Source: Streptomyces sp. WAC05374 (GTDB lineage Bacteria > Actinomycetota > Actinomycetes > Streptomycetales > Streptomycetaceae). Taken from it: a DNA stretch of 64,000 bases. Of the stretch, positions 8,103-17,015 are shown in pieces (the stretch's first letter is position 1; each line of letters starts with the position of its first letter). Location of the stretch: NCBI RefSeq assembly GCF_004353505.1, contig NZ_SMNQ01000008.1, forward strand, positions 124,001 through 188,000, read 5' to 3'. The notes beneath the pieces were generated by a model. The model saw nothing but the letters and a program-made list of their open reading frames with translations. It was not told the origin of the DNA and made no database searches. Both the position numbers and the translations under genes were made by a program.

Positions 8103-9017
8103 ATGACCGCTGAATCCTCTTCCGACCGGCGCTTCGACCGCGCCCTGGCCAGCCTGCGCGGCCTGGCCGTGGGGGACGCCCTGGGCTCCCAGTTCTTCGT
8201 ACCCGCCAACTATCCACTGCTCAAGCGGCGAGAGCTGCCGCCCGGGACCTGGCAGTGGACCGACGACACCGAGATGGCCTGCTCCGTCCTGGCCGTGCTC
8301 GCCCGGCACGAACGCGTCGACCAGGACGCACTCGCCCGCTCGTTCGCCGAGCACCACGACTTCGACCGCGGCTACGGCCCGGCCGTCAACCGGATGCTCC
8401 GGCTGATCCGCGAGGGCGGCGACTGGCGGGAACTGGCGGCCGGACTGTTCAAGGGGCAGGGCTCCTGGGGCAACGGCTCCGCCATGCGCATCGCACCTCT
8501 GGGCGCCTGGTACGCGGACGACCCCGAGCAGGCGACGCACCAGGCGGAGATCTCCTCGTACACCACCCATCAGCACCGGGAAGCCGTCGTGGGCTGCATG
8601 GCGGTCGCGGCCGCCGCCGCACTCGCCGCCGATCCGGCGGGGCCGCCCAAGCCGGAGGAGCTGCTCGACGGAGTCGTCGCGCTGGTGCCGCGCAGCGCCG
8701 TGGGCGCGGGGCTGCGCCGGGCCCGCGACATGCTGGACTACGGCGACGCGGCGACGGTGGCGGCGGTGCTGGGCAGTGGCCGGCGTACCAGCGCCCACGA
8801 CACGGTGCCCTTCGCGCTCTGGTCGGCGGCCCGTGCCCTGGGCGACTACGAGAGGGCGTTCTGGACCACGGCACAGGTGGGCGGGGACGTCGACACGACG
8901 TGCGCCATCGCCGGGGGAGTGGTGGCCGCCACGGCAGCCGGGGCCCCGCCGGCCGAGTGGCTGGAACGGACCGAGGCACTGCCCGACTGGGTGCCCGCCG
9001 GGCCGGTCGGCCGCTGA
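8103..9017 (+). CDS. ADP-ribosylglycohydrolase family protein
   Basis: 304 residues of the DraG/ARH fold. The three metal-binding elements are visible: GDALGSQF near residue 24, WTDDTEM near 52, and GGDVDTTCAIAGG near 260, which together hold a pair of magnesium ions. Such enzymes remove ADP-ribose from proteins, nucleic acids or small molecules. A TAGAGT at 8088-8093 lies nine bases upstream of the ATG and could start a near-leaderless mRNA. It follows a phosphatase gene closely; the pairing suggests a role in metabolite or modification turnover, but this is inference. Confidence 0.87.
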   Translation: MTAESSSDRRFDRALASLRGLAVGDALGSQFFVPANYPLLKRRELPPGTWQWTDDTEMACSVLAVLARHERVDQDALARSFAEHHDFDRGYGPAVNRMLRLIREGGDWRELAAGLFKGQGSWGNGSAMRIAPLGAWYADDPEQATHQAEISSYTTHQHREAVVGCMAVAAAAALAADPAGPPKPEELLDGVVALVPRSAVGAGLRRARDMLDYGDAATVAAVLGSGRRTSAHDTVPFALWSAARALGDYERAFWTTAQVGGDVDTTCAIAGGVVAATAAGAPPAEWLERTEALPDWVPAGPVGR

Positions 9018-9203
9018 CGCACGTGTCACGGTCCTGACACAGAGCGGGGGCCGAACGGGGTGAGGACCGGTTCCCGGGCATACCCTTTCGGCCACGCCGC
9101 CGCGTTGATCATGACAAGCGCGCGCTGACCAGACACCGGGGCCGTACGACACCGCCGCCATGACGTGTACGACGTGTGCGGGCCCCGGTCGGGAGGGGGT
9201 CCC

Positions 9204-11174
9204 GTGCCAGACACGCCGTCCGCATCGCCATCACCGGAGCCGGAGCCGTCGCCATCAAGTCCGGTGGAGCCGGAGCCGTCGCCATCAAGTCCGGTGGAGC
9301 CGGAGCCGTCGCCATCGGGTCCGGTGGAGCCGGAGCCGTCGCCATCGGGTCCGGTGGACCCGGAGCCGTCGCCATCAGGTCCGGCGGACCCGCAGCCGCA
9401 GCCGCAGCCGTCGCCGTCCGCGGAGCCGCAGCCGTCCGCGGAGCCGGCGCCGTCACCGGCGCGCCCTGTGGAGTCGAAGCCGTCACCGTCGGGGGAGCCC
9501 GAGTCCGGACCGGCCGTGGAGCCGCGGCCGTCACCGGGCGCGGGCGCGGGGGGTGCGGCACCGGCTGCTGCTCCCTTCGTGGACGCTGGACCGCCGGGTG
9601 CCCGGGCACGCGCCGGGGCGGGGGCGGCGGCCATGGTTCCGCCCGGGTTCAGGCCCGTCGCTCCGCCGCCGGTCGAGACCTGGCTGACGCGCATACGTCC
9701 CCGCCCGCCCGGTCCGATACCGGCGGCCGCCCTCTGGTCGGCCCTGGCCACGGCCGTCTTCAGCGCCCTGCTGCTCGGTGACGGCCTCGGACTGAACCTG
9801 CTGATCGTCGCCGTACCGGCCACCCTCACCGTCTACTTCGCCGCCGCCGCGTCCGGCCGCCGCCTCCGCCCCTGGACCATGGTGTGGGGGCTGGCCGGTC
9901 TGGCCCTGCTGGTGGTACCCGCACTGCGCGACGCGGGCTGGCCCACCTTCCTCGCCGTCGTGTCCGCCGTGGGCCTGGCGTCGCTCGCCCTGCACGGCAG
10001 CCGCACCTGGCTCGGCATTCTCTTCAGCCCCGCCGGCCTCTTCGACTCGATCGGTTCGGGTCTGGTCTGGGGCTGGCGCGGACTGCGTGAGCGGGCGGGC
10101 GGCGCACAGGGCCGGGTGGGGCCGGTGCTGCGTACGATCGCCGTGGCCGCGGGCCTGCTGATCGTGTTCGGCGCGCTGTTCGCGGGCGCGGACGCCGCCT
10201 TCGCCGACCTGATCGGCTCGCTGGCGCCGGAGGTGTCGGTCACGGACGGGCCCTGGCGCTTCATCCTGTTCGCCCTGGGCCTGGTGGGTGCGCTCGCCGC
10301 CGCCCGTACCGCCGCCGCGCCGCTGCGATGGGACGGAGTGAAGGTCCGGCCGGGCCGACCGCGAGCCCGGCTGGAATGGGCGCTTCCGCTCATCGTGCTC
10401 AACCTGCTCTTCGCCGCCTTCAACGCCGTCCAGCTCACGGTCCTCTTCGGCGGTTACGAGAAGGTGCTGAACCAGACCGGCCTCACCTACGCCGAGTACG
10501 CACGCCAGGGCTTCTGGCAACTGCTCTGGGCGACCCTGCTCACGCTGGCCGTCATCGGCCTGGCCCTCCGGTGGGCGCCTCGCGACGGTGCCCGCGACCG
10601 CACCCTGGTCCGGTCCGTGCTCGGCACCCTTTGCCTGCTCACCCTGGTGGTGGTGGCCTCCGCGCTGCGGCGGATGGATCTGTACGTCGACGCGTACGGG
10701 CTCACCCGGCTGAGGGTCTCGGTGGCCGCGATGGAGCTGTGGCTGGGCCTCGTACTCGTACTGATCATGGCCGCCGGCATCGTCGGCGCCCGGCGCCTGC
10801 ACCTGCCGCGCGCGGTCGCGGTGAGCGCGGCGGCCGGCGTCCTCGCCTTCGGGCTGGTGTCGCCGGACGGCCTCGTCGCGGAGCGGAACGTACAGCGCTA
10901 TGAGAGGACCGGCAAGATCGACATCGGTTATCTGGACGGGCTCTCGGCGGACGCCGTGCCCGCGCTCGACAGGCTGCCCGAACCCCTGCGGTCCTGTGCC
11001 CTGCGGAACATCGCGAGCGACCTCGGTGCCGACGAGACACCCTGGTACGGGTCGAGTCTGGGGGAGACCCGCGCCCGGAGCATCCTCGACGAGCGCGGTG
11101 TCTCGGTCGAGGGCTACACCTGCACGCCGCGGCGCGACGACATCGGCGACGAGTTCGACGAGTACGACTACTGA
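9204..11174 (+). CDS. DUF4153/DUF4173-type multi-spanning membrane protein with repeat tail
   Basis: 656 residues. The first 130 are a proline-rich, probably disordered cytoplasmic tail containing five 10-residue repeats of the EPEPSPSSPV type. The rest has about ten or more hydrophobic segments, for example ALATAVFSALLLGDG and LIVFGALFAGADAAF, and the charged GYLDGLSADAVPALDRL region near the end, as in DUF4153/4173 proteins. Function is unknown. GTG 9204 is chosen because GGGAGGGGG precedes it; an in-frame GTG at 9165 has no site. A hairpin follows at 11197. The repeat number may vary between strains. Confidence 0.75.
   Translation: MPDTPSASPSPEPEPSPSSPVEPEPSPSSPVEPEPSPSGPVEPEPSPSGPVDPEPSPSGPADPQPQPQPSPSAEPQPSAEPAPSPARPVESKPSPSGEPESGPAVEPRPSPGAGAGGAAPAAAPFVDAGPPGARARAGAGAAAMVPPGFRPVAPPPVETWLTRIRPRPPGPIPAAALWSALATAVFSALLLGDGLGLNLLIVAVPATLTVYFAAAASGRRLRPWTMVWGLAGLALLVVPALRDAGWPTFLAVVSAVGLASLALHGSRTWLGILFSPAGLFDSIGSGLVWGWRGLRERAGGAQGRVGPVLRTIAVAAGLLIVFGALFAGADAAFADLIGSLAPEVSVTDGPWRFILFALGLVGALAAARTAAAPLRWDGVKVRPGRPRARLEWALPLIVLNLLFAAFNAVQLTVLFGGYEKVLNQTGLTYAEYARQGFWQLLWATLLTLAVIGLALRWAPRDGARDRTLVRSVLGTLCLLTLVVVASALRRMDLYVDAYGLTRLRVSVAAMELWLGLVLVLIMAAGIVGARRLHLPRAVAVSAAAGVLAFGLVSPDGLVAERNVQRYERTGKIDIGYLDGLSADAVPALDRLPEPLRSCALRNIASDLGADETPWYGSSLGETRARSILDERGVSVEGYTCTPRRDDIGDEFDEYDY
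9241..9390 (+). repeat. Five in-frame 30-bp tandem repeats
   Basis: Period 30 starting at 9241, 9271, 9301, 9331 and 9361, each beginning CGGAGCCGTCGCCATC and encoding one 10-residue Pro/Ser/Glu unit of the membrane protein's N-terminal tail. Copies differ at only a few bases, which suggests recent expansion. Confidence 0.92.
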
Positions 11175-11196
11175 CGGCTGTGCCGGAAGGACCAGA

Positions 11197-11246
11197 GGAC
11201 CGGACGGGAACGGGAGCGAGTGCCACGCTCCTGTCCCGCCCGGTCC
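11197..11246 (+). terminator. Interrupted hairpin terminator after the DUF4153-type gene
   Basis: Three paired blocks: GGACCGG/CCGGTCC, CGGGAAC/GTCCCG and GGAGCG/CGCTCC, closing on a short loop around 11219-11225, 23 bases after the stop. Confidence 0.65.
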
Positions 11247-11725
11247 GGCCGTGCCCGGCGTGCATCTGTGCCGCCTCTGCCTCCGGTTGTGTGCCGCCAT
11301 CCACTGAGAAGCCTGCTTCGGTGTTCCGCCTCGTCATTCACGAATGCGACAGTGTGATGGCTGAGCGGTGCCGAGGGTCGATCCTAGGGGCAGTGAGCTG
11401 CTCCACACGCCTCATCAGGTGGGCGGTAGCTGGGTTGGGCTGCGGGCCCAGGGCGCCGAAGCCCACGTGTCCCTCGGCCTGGCCGGCGAGGGGTTGCCGG
11501 TCTGACGCTGCTCCCGCCCGATGTGTGCGGAAGTGAACGAGCTGAATCGGTTGCGGCGGAAATGCTCGACCGGGTCGTGATTCCGTTCCCGTGGCCGCCG
11601 ACCGGCTGAACGAGCGCTGGTGGGGAAGGAGCGCCGCTCGTACGCGGTGCCCGCCGGGACCGGCGTCGCGGCGGGCCTCCATGGCCGGATCGCAATCCGG
11701 GTATCGCGGGCGGGGTCGGGCGGCG
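11247..11725. other. Non-coding gap upstream of rnhB
   Basis: About 480 bases without a credible gene. Open frames on both strands lack ribosome binding sites and known families. The only notable element is TAACCT at 11726-11731, ten bases before the rnhB ATG, a plausible -10 giving a very short leader. Confidence 0.5.
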
Positions 11726-11741
11726 TAACCTGTCTGGCGCC

Positions 11742-12452
11742 ATGCCGTACGAACCACCCACCCACACCGTCGAGCGCTCGATCAGAGCGACCACCGGCGC
11801 CAAGATCATCGCCGGAGTCGACGAGGTCGGACGCGGAGCGTGGGCCGGTCCCGTCACGGTCTGTGCCGCTGTCACCGGACTGCGCCGGCCACCCGCCGGA
11901 CTGACCGATTCCAAGCTCATCAGCCCCAAACGCCGTGCTGAATTGGCCGAGGAACTGGAGAAGTGGGTCACCTCGCACGCCCTCGGGCATGCCTCCCCGG
12001 AGGAGATCGACGAGCTCGGGATGACCGCGGCACTGCGCCTGGCCGCCATCCGCGCCCTGGACGCACTCCCCGTGCGCCCTGACGCGGTGATCCTGGACGG
12101 CAAGCACGACTACCTGGGGCAGCCCTGGCGGGTCCGTACGGTGATCAAGGGCGACCAGTCCTGCATCGCCGTGGCGGCCGCCTCGGTTCTCGCCAAGGTG
12201 CGGCGGGACGCGATGATGGCCGAGCTGGAGGCGGAGTCCGAGCAGTACGCCGTCTTCGGGTTCGGGGACAACGCCGGTTACCCGTCGCCGGTGCACAAGG
12301 CCGCGCTCCGGGAGTGGGGCCCCACGCCGTACCACCGGCTCAGTTGGGCGTACCTCGACGCGCTGCCCCAGTGGCGGCACCTCAAGAAGGTCCGTATCTC
12401 CGCGGAGGCGGCCGAACTCGAAAGCGGGGGCCAACTCGGCTTCGATTTCTGA
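11742..12452 (+). CDS. rnhB: Ribonuclease HII
   Basis: 236 residues. Removes single ribonucleotides and RNA primers from DNA. The family signature GVDEVGRGAWAGP at 25-37 holds the first two catalytic acids (Asp27, Glu28); LDGKHDYL and the later KVRRDAMM segment match the rest of the RNase HII active site. Start ATG has no clear ribosome binding site, and the TAACCT box ten bases upstream suggests a near-leaderless mRNA. Its presence in the same region as ribonucleotide reductase, RecQ and topoisomerase IV genes is core-genome context, not an operon. Confidence 0.95.
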   Translation: MPYEPPTHTVERSIRATTGAKIIAGVDEVGRGAWAGPVTVCAAVTGLRRPPAGLTDSKLISPKRRAELAEELEKWVTSHALGHASPEEIDELGMTAALRLAAIRALDALPVRPDAVILDGKHDYLGQPWRVRTVIKGDQSCIAVAAASVLAKVRRDAMMAELEAESEQYAVFGFGDNAGYPSPVHKAALREWGPTPYHRLSWAYLDALPQWRHLKKVRISAEAAELESGGQLGFDF

Positions 12453-12580
12453 ACGCCGGGCAGCGCCCCGCCCAACAGCCGGCCGCATTCGAGCATCAGT
12501 TGTATGCGTCATCCGTACACGTCGCATGTATGCGCCACCCGCCGGTGCCACTCGCACCGGCGTTTGATAAACATCCAGTT

Positions 12581-13231
12581 ATGCCTCTCATCCCCGAGGA
12601 GCCTCAGATTCACGAGAGTGCCCAGGGTCCCCGCGCCACTCCGGCCGCAGGCCGCCCCGCGCCGACCCCCCGACCCGTACCCGGTCCGCGTTCCGCGGCC
12701 TCGCCGCGCCCCGGTCGCCCGGGTCCCGGCCCGGCCCGGCCGACCCCTCCGGCGACGACGCCCCGCCAGCACAACGGCGCGGCGCAGCCCCCGGTGCCCC
12801 GTCCGGAGAATCGTTCCGCGCAGCGTTCCGCGGCGCGGACCCAACCGCAGATCCAGTTGATCCCCGCTCCCGCGGACGGCGCGCTCGACGCCGCCGAAGA
12901 GGCGGTCGACCTGCTGCTCGAGACCGGCCGTGCGCCGGGCGACATCCTCGTCCTGACCACCGGTGACCCGCACCCGTGGGCGACCCACGAGCTGTCCTTC
13001 GGCGACGCCGCCTACTGGGCCCAGCACGACGCCCGTGACGACGTGTTCTTCGCCGACGCGGCCGCCGTGGAGCGTGCCTCGACCCGGCCCGTGGTGGTCG
13101 TCGCGGTCAACGGCGGCGGCGACGACGCGGCCGTCCGTGCCCTGCCGGCGGCGATGACCCGCGCGAGCGCGCTGCTCATCGTGTGCGGCGATCCGCAGCG
13201 GATCAACTCCGTGCTCGGCGCGGGCGTCTGA
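12581..13231 (+). CDS. Conserved protein resembling the C-terminal tail of an SF1 helicase
   Basis: 216 residues, function unknown. Residues 1-90 are a proline/arginine-rich, probably disordered stretch. The C-terminal half (about 95-216) reads like the end of UvrD-type helicases: DILVLTTGDPHPW, RPVVVVAVNG, and LPAAMTRASALLIVCGDP, the last resembling helicase motif VI (VALTRAR...). No Walker A or B motif is present, so it cannot be an active motor alone. Start ATG 12581 is the first in-frame ATG after rnhB that gives the conserved MPLIPEE start; no strong ribosome binding site is seen. Confidence 0.6.
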   Translation: MPLIPEEPQIHESAQGPRATPAAGRPAPTPRPVPGPRSAASPRPGRPGPGPARPTPPATTPRQHNGAAQPPVPRPENRSAQRSAARTQPQIQLIPAPADGALDAAEEAVDLLLETGRAPGDILVLTTGDPHPWATHELSFGDAAYWAQHDARDDVFFADAAAVERASTRPVVVVAVNGGGDDAAVRALPAAMTRASALLIVCGDPQRINSVLGAGV

Positions 13232-13254
13232 GCCACCCGGCCCAGCGCCCGCCG

Positions 13255-13440
13255 CCGGGCCGGCACCTGGCTTCCGGCTCGGTGGTTGGCTTCGGGTGCC
13301 TGGCGTCCGGTTCGGTGGCTGGTCTCCGGCTCGGTGGTTGGCTTCGGCTTGGTGGTTGGCTTCGGGTTGGTGCCTGGCGTCCGGTTCGGCGCGTGACTCC
13401 GGTCTCGTGCCTGCCATCCGGCCCGGTGCCTGAAGCCGGG
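13255..13440. repeat. Degenerate tandem repeats in a convergent gap
   Basis: Imperfect units of about 20 bases around GGTGGTTGGCTTCGG and TGCCTGGCGTCCGGTTCGG recur at least six times. The rest of the gap to 13784 is similar low-complexity sequence with no gene I can support. It separates two convergent genes. Confidence 0.75.
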
Positions 13441-13784
13441 CCCAGTAGTGGCTACTGCCCGGCGCCGCCCCTGCCCTGCGGCACCGCGCCGGGCGTCCGG
13501 TGCCACCGGTCGGCGACGCCGCCCGGGTGCGAGGGTGAAGGTTCGGCTGCCACATGGTCGGCCATGCCTCGCCCGGCCACTACCCTCCGCCCGGCGATAC
13601 CGCCTCGGCGGTGCCGGATGGCGGCCTGCCAGTGGGTCCGGTTCAGTGGCGCGTCCGGCTGGTCGGTTGCCGCTTGCGGCGGCATCGAGCGATGGACCGC
13701 CCGTCGGCTGCCGGTGTGGCAGTTCGTTGCGGCCACCGGCCCGGCCATGGGCCATGGGCGGGCGGTGGTGGATGGATGATCGCG

Positions 13785-14414
13785 TCAGCGGGCCGCCGTG
13801 CGCCGCAGCGGCTCGGCCGCGCCGCTCGCGGTGCGCGGGGCCGGCAGTATGTCGTCGGCCGACGCGTCCGCCAGGTCGCCCGGCGTCGAGGTCGAGTGGG
13901 GGCGTCGCCCGCCGCGTCCCTCACCGAGCACGTGCCAGCCGCTGCGGGTCAGCGTGATGTACGCGCCGCAGCGCAGCCCGTGCAGCGTGCAGGCGTCCCG
14001 CAGGCCCCACATCCAGGCCCCGTCCTCCTCCGTCCACCGTTTGTCGCCGTCACGGCAGTAGAGCAGGACGGCGGTACGCACCGGAGTGCGACGCCGCAGA
14101 TCGTGAGGTATGACCCTGCGCAGGTGCGCGAGCAGGGAGTTGCGGAACTCCCAGCCGTCCGCGGGCACGGCGCGGCGCGCGAACGAGGCGCTGGCCGTCA
14201 GCCGCTCCTCGTGGTCGAGGACGGCGACGACGGCGGTGGCGGGTGTCGGCCGGTGGCGGGCGTGCAGGCCGCTGACGACCTCGCGCGGATTGCGCAGCAG
14301 CGGAATGCCGGCCGCCGCCCACTCGGCGGGTTCGAGCATTCGGGCGAGGCGGCTGGCGGAGTCGGCGGGCGTGCTGATCGAGGTGGCTGCGGACGAAGCG
14401 AATCCGAAGGTCAC
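13785..14414 (-). CDS. Conserved hypothetical protein
   Basis: 209 residues starting from a GTG at 14414, which is preceded by a good ribosome binding site (GGGAGGA). The frame stays open upstream to 14756, but the extension has no ribosome binding site and a different composition. I do not recognise a domain. The protein is soluble, with a Thr/Ser-rich start (TFGFASSAATSISTPADSAS), a central RTAVLLYCRDGDKRW segment and a C-terminal low-complexity tail. The residue pattern suggests a real globular core between about 20 and 170. It is convergent with the helicase-tail-like gene and lies downstream of recQ on the same strand. Confidence 0.7.
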   Translation of the reverse strand: MTFGFASSAATSISTPADSASRLARMLEPAEWAAAGIPLLRNPREVVSGLHARHRPTPATAVVAVLDHEERLTASASFARRAVPADGWEFRNSLLAHLRRVIPHDLRRRTPVRTAVLLYCRDGDKRWTEEDGAWMWGLRDACTLHGLRCGAYITLTRSGWHVLGEGRGGRRPHSTSTPGDLADASADDILPAPRTASGAAEPLRRTAAR

Positions 14415-14631
14415 GGTCCTCCCTTCGCATACGCGCCCACAGAGCGGGCAGGGTCGAGTGAGGGACGCACCGGCACAGCCCTTCCGGACCGCGAACGGGC
14501 CGTGCGGGGAGCGGATTCCAATTCTTGCTGGCGGAACGGGCAAGCGGCAACGAGCAATTGAGGCCGCTGACTGGAATGGGCTGGTATGACGCTCATATCC
14601 TTCCCAGTCAGCCCCGGGATGACGCGTCCCC

Positions 14632-16812
14632 TCATCCCTGAACGGCGAGGACCAGCGGAAACACCCCCTCCGCGCCTGCCCGGCGCAGCAGCCGTGCCGC
14701 CACCGCCAGTGTCCAGCCGCTGTCCGAAAGGTCGTCCACCAGCAGTACGGGCCCACCGGCCGCGGCCAACTCCTCGGCCAGCTCGGGCGGAACCGTCAGG
14801 GCACGGTGCAGCCCCAGCACCCGCTGCGCGCTGTTGGTCCGCGAGATCCTGGCGTCCACCGCCTCCGGTACGTACGCGACGGAACCGAGCAGCGGCATCC
14901 TGCCCACCTCGGCGATGCGGCGGCCCAGCGAGCCCACCAGCAGCGGCCTGCTGTGCGAGGCGACGGTGACGACTCCCACTGGCCTGGGCGGGGCGTCCGG
15001 CGCGCCGGAGGCCCAACCACCCGGTCCCTTCGCCCAGTCGGCCAGCACATGGACGACGGCGTTCACCACGTCGTCCGGTACCGGCCCGTCCGCCGCCGTC
15101 GGCGCCAGCATCGGACGCAGCCGGTTGCCCCACCCGATGTCGGACAGCCTGCCGAGTGCCCGCCCCGGGTAGGACAGCTCACCGGCCGGGATGCGGCCCT
15201 TGAGGTCGACACCGGCGGCCGGCAGTCCGGTCGGCCACATCTTGCGCGGCTCGACCTCCACGCCGGGACGCCCCAGTTCACCCCGGGCCGCGTCCAGTGC
15301 CGCCGCCGACACCTTGGCGTCGAACCGGGGCCCCGCACAGTTGTCGCAGCGCCCGCACGGGGCCGCCTGCTCGTCGTCGAGCTGCCGTCGCAGGAACTCC
15401 ATCCGGCAGCCCGTCGCCGAGGCGTAGTCACGCATCGCCTGCTGCTCGGCCTCCCGCTGGCGGGCCACCCACGCGTACCGCTCGGAGTCGTACGACCAGG
15501 CCTGTCCCGTGGCGGTCCAGCCACCCTTCACCCGGCGTACCGCACCATCGACGTCGAGCACCTTGAGCATCGTCTCCAGGCGCGTACGGCGCAGCTCGAC
15601 GAGGGGTTCCAGGGCCGGCAGGGACAGCGGCCGGTCGGCGTGTGCCAGCACATCGATCGTCCGCCGCACCTGTTCCTCGGGCGGGAAGGCCACCGAGGCG
15701 AAGTACTGCCAGATGGCTTCGTCCTCCTTGCCCGGGAGCAGGAGGACCTCCGCGTGCTCGACACCGCGCCCGGCCCGGCCGACCTGCTGGTAGTACGCGA
15801 TGGGGGAGGACGGCGAACCGAGGTGTACGACGTATCCGAGGTCCGGCTTGTCGAACCCCATGCCCAGCGCCGAGGTGGCCACCAGCGCCTTGACCCGGTT
15901 GGCCAGCAGGTCCTCCTCCGCCTGCTGCCGGTCCGCGTTCTCCGTGCGGCCCGTGTACGAGGCCACGATGTGGCCGCACTGGCGGAGGTACGCGGTCACC
16001 TCCTCGGCCGCCGCGACCGTGAGCGTGTAGATGATTCCCGAGCCGGGGAGTTCCCCGAGGTGGTCGGCGAGCCAGGCCAGGCGGTGTGCCGCGTCCGGCA
16101 GCCGCAGCACCCCGAGGCTCAGGCTCTCCCGGTCCAGCGGGCCGCGCAGGACGAGCGCGTCCGTGCCCGCCCCGGTGCCGAGCTGTTCGGCGACGTCCGC
16201 CGTCACTCGTGCGTTGGCGGTCGCGGTCGTGGCCAGGACGGGAACGCCGGGCGGCAGGTCGGCGAGCATGGTGCGCAGCCGCCGGTAGTCGGGCCGGAAG
16301 TCGTGGCCCCAGTCGGAGATGCAGTGCGCCTCGTCGACCACCAGCAGACCGGTGGCGGCGGCCAGCCGTGGCAGGACCTGGTCGCGGAAGTCGGGGTTGT
16401 TGAGCCGCTCCGGACTGACCAGCAGCACGTCGACCGCGCCCTCGGCCACCTCCTGCTGGATCGTCTCCCACTCCTCGGTGTTGGAGGAGTTGATCGTCCG
16501 GGCGTGGATTCCGGCCCGGGCCGCCGCCTCCACCTGGTTGCGCATCAGCGCGAGCAGTGGCGAGACGATCACGGTCGGGCCGCTTCCCCGCTCGCGCAGC
16601 AGTGAGGTGGCGACGAAGTACACGGCCGACTTGCCCCAGCCGGTGCGCTGCACCACGAGCGCCCGCCGCTTCTCGGCGACCAGCGCCTCGATCGCCCGCC
16701 ACTGGTCCTCCCGCAGCCGTGCGGAACCGCTGTCGTCCCCGACCAGGCGGGCGAGCACGGCGTCGGCGGCCGCACGGAGATTACTGGGTCCTGCGTGGGT
16801 CGTGTGCTCCAT
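14632..16812 (-). CDS. recQ: RecQ-type DNA helicase with C-terminal phosphoribosyltransferase-like domain
   Basis: 726 residues. An SF2 3'-5' helicase: motif I is QRTGWGKS (residues 55-62; TGWGKS instead of the usual TGGGKS), motif II DEAH lies in VVDEAHCISDWGHDFRP, motif VI in QQVGRAGRG. The RecQ zinc-binding cysteines appear as CGRCDNC near 485. The last 200 residues are not the usual HRDC domain but end in VLLVDDLSDSGWT, the PRPP-binding signature of type I phosphoribosyltransferases. The two parts are one continuous frame. Start ATG 16812 begins MEHTTHAG; the ribosome binding site is weak. Likely role: DNA repair and fork processing. Confidence 0.9.
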   Translation of the reverse strand: MEHTTHAGPSNLRAAADAVLARLVGDDSGSARLREDQWRAIEALVAEKRRALVVQRTGWGKSAVYFVATSLLRERGSGPTVIVSPLLALMRNQVEAAARAGIHARTINSSNTEEWETIQQEVAEGAVDVLLVSPERLNNPDFRDQVLPRLAAATGLLVVDEAHCISDWGHDFRPDYRRLRTMLADLPPGVPVLATTATANARVTADVAEQLGTGAGTDALVLRGPLDRESLSLGVLRLPDAAHRLAWLADHLGELPGSGIIYTLTVAAAEEVTAYLRQCGHIVASYTGRTENADRQQAEEDLLANRVKALVATSALGMGFDKPDLGYVVHLGSPSSPIAYYQQVGRAGRGVEHAEVLLLPGKEDEAIWQYFASVAFPPEEQVRRTIDVLAHADRPLSLPALEPLVELRRTRLETMLKVLDVDGAVRRVKGGWTATGQAWSYDSERYAWVARQREAEQQAMRDYASATGCRMEFLRRQLDDEQAAPCGRCDNCAGPRFDAKVSAAALDAARGELGRPGVEVEPRKMWPTGLPAAGVDLKGRIPAGELSYPGRALGRLSDIGWGNRLRPMLAPTAADGPVPDDVVNAVVHVLADWAKGPGGWASGAPDAPPRPVGVVTVASHSRPLLVGSLGRRIAEVGRMPLLGSVAYVPEAVDARISRTNSAQRVLGLHRALTVPPELAEELAAAGGPVLLVDDLSDSGWTLAVAARLLRRAGAEGVFPLVLAVQG

Positions 16813-17015
16813 GCCCCCATGCAACAGCACGGGTCTGACAACGGCGAACCAGCCTCGGCGCGGCGCCACGACCCAGTCGCGACCGCACGCGTATACCAGC
16901 TCGGCGTCCGGCGCGCGAGCGACCCGGCGGGGCTGTGGACAGCGGCGATCCGCAGTGATCCGGAGTTATCCACAGGGGTCGACGGCCGAGGCCGTTCGCC
17001 GGGATCGTCGTGGCC

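Noticed and set aside
11180..11757. Possible genes in the gap before rnhB on either strand
   Set aside because: No ribosome binding sites, codon use not typical of neighbouring genes, no recognisable motif.
13183..13779. A 198-codon frame encoding repetitive LGGWLRLGGW-like sequence
   Set aside because: It overlaps the end of the preceding gene and is produced by DNA repeats.
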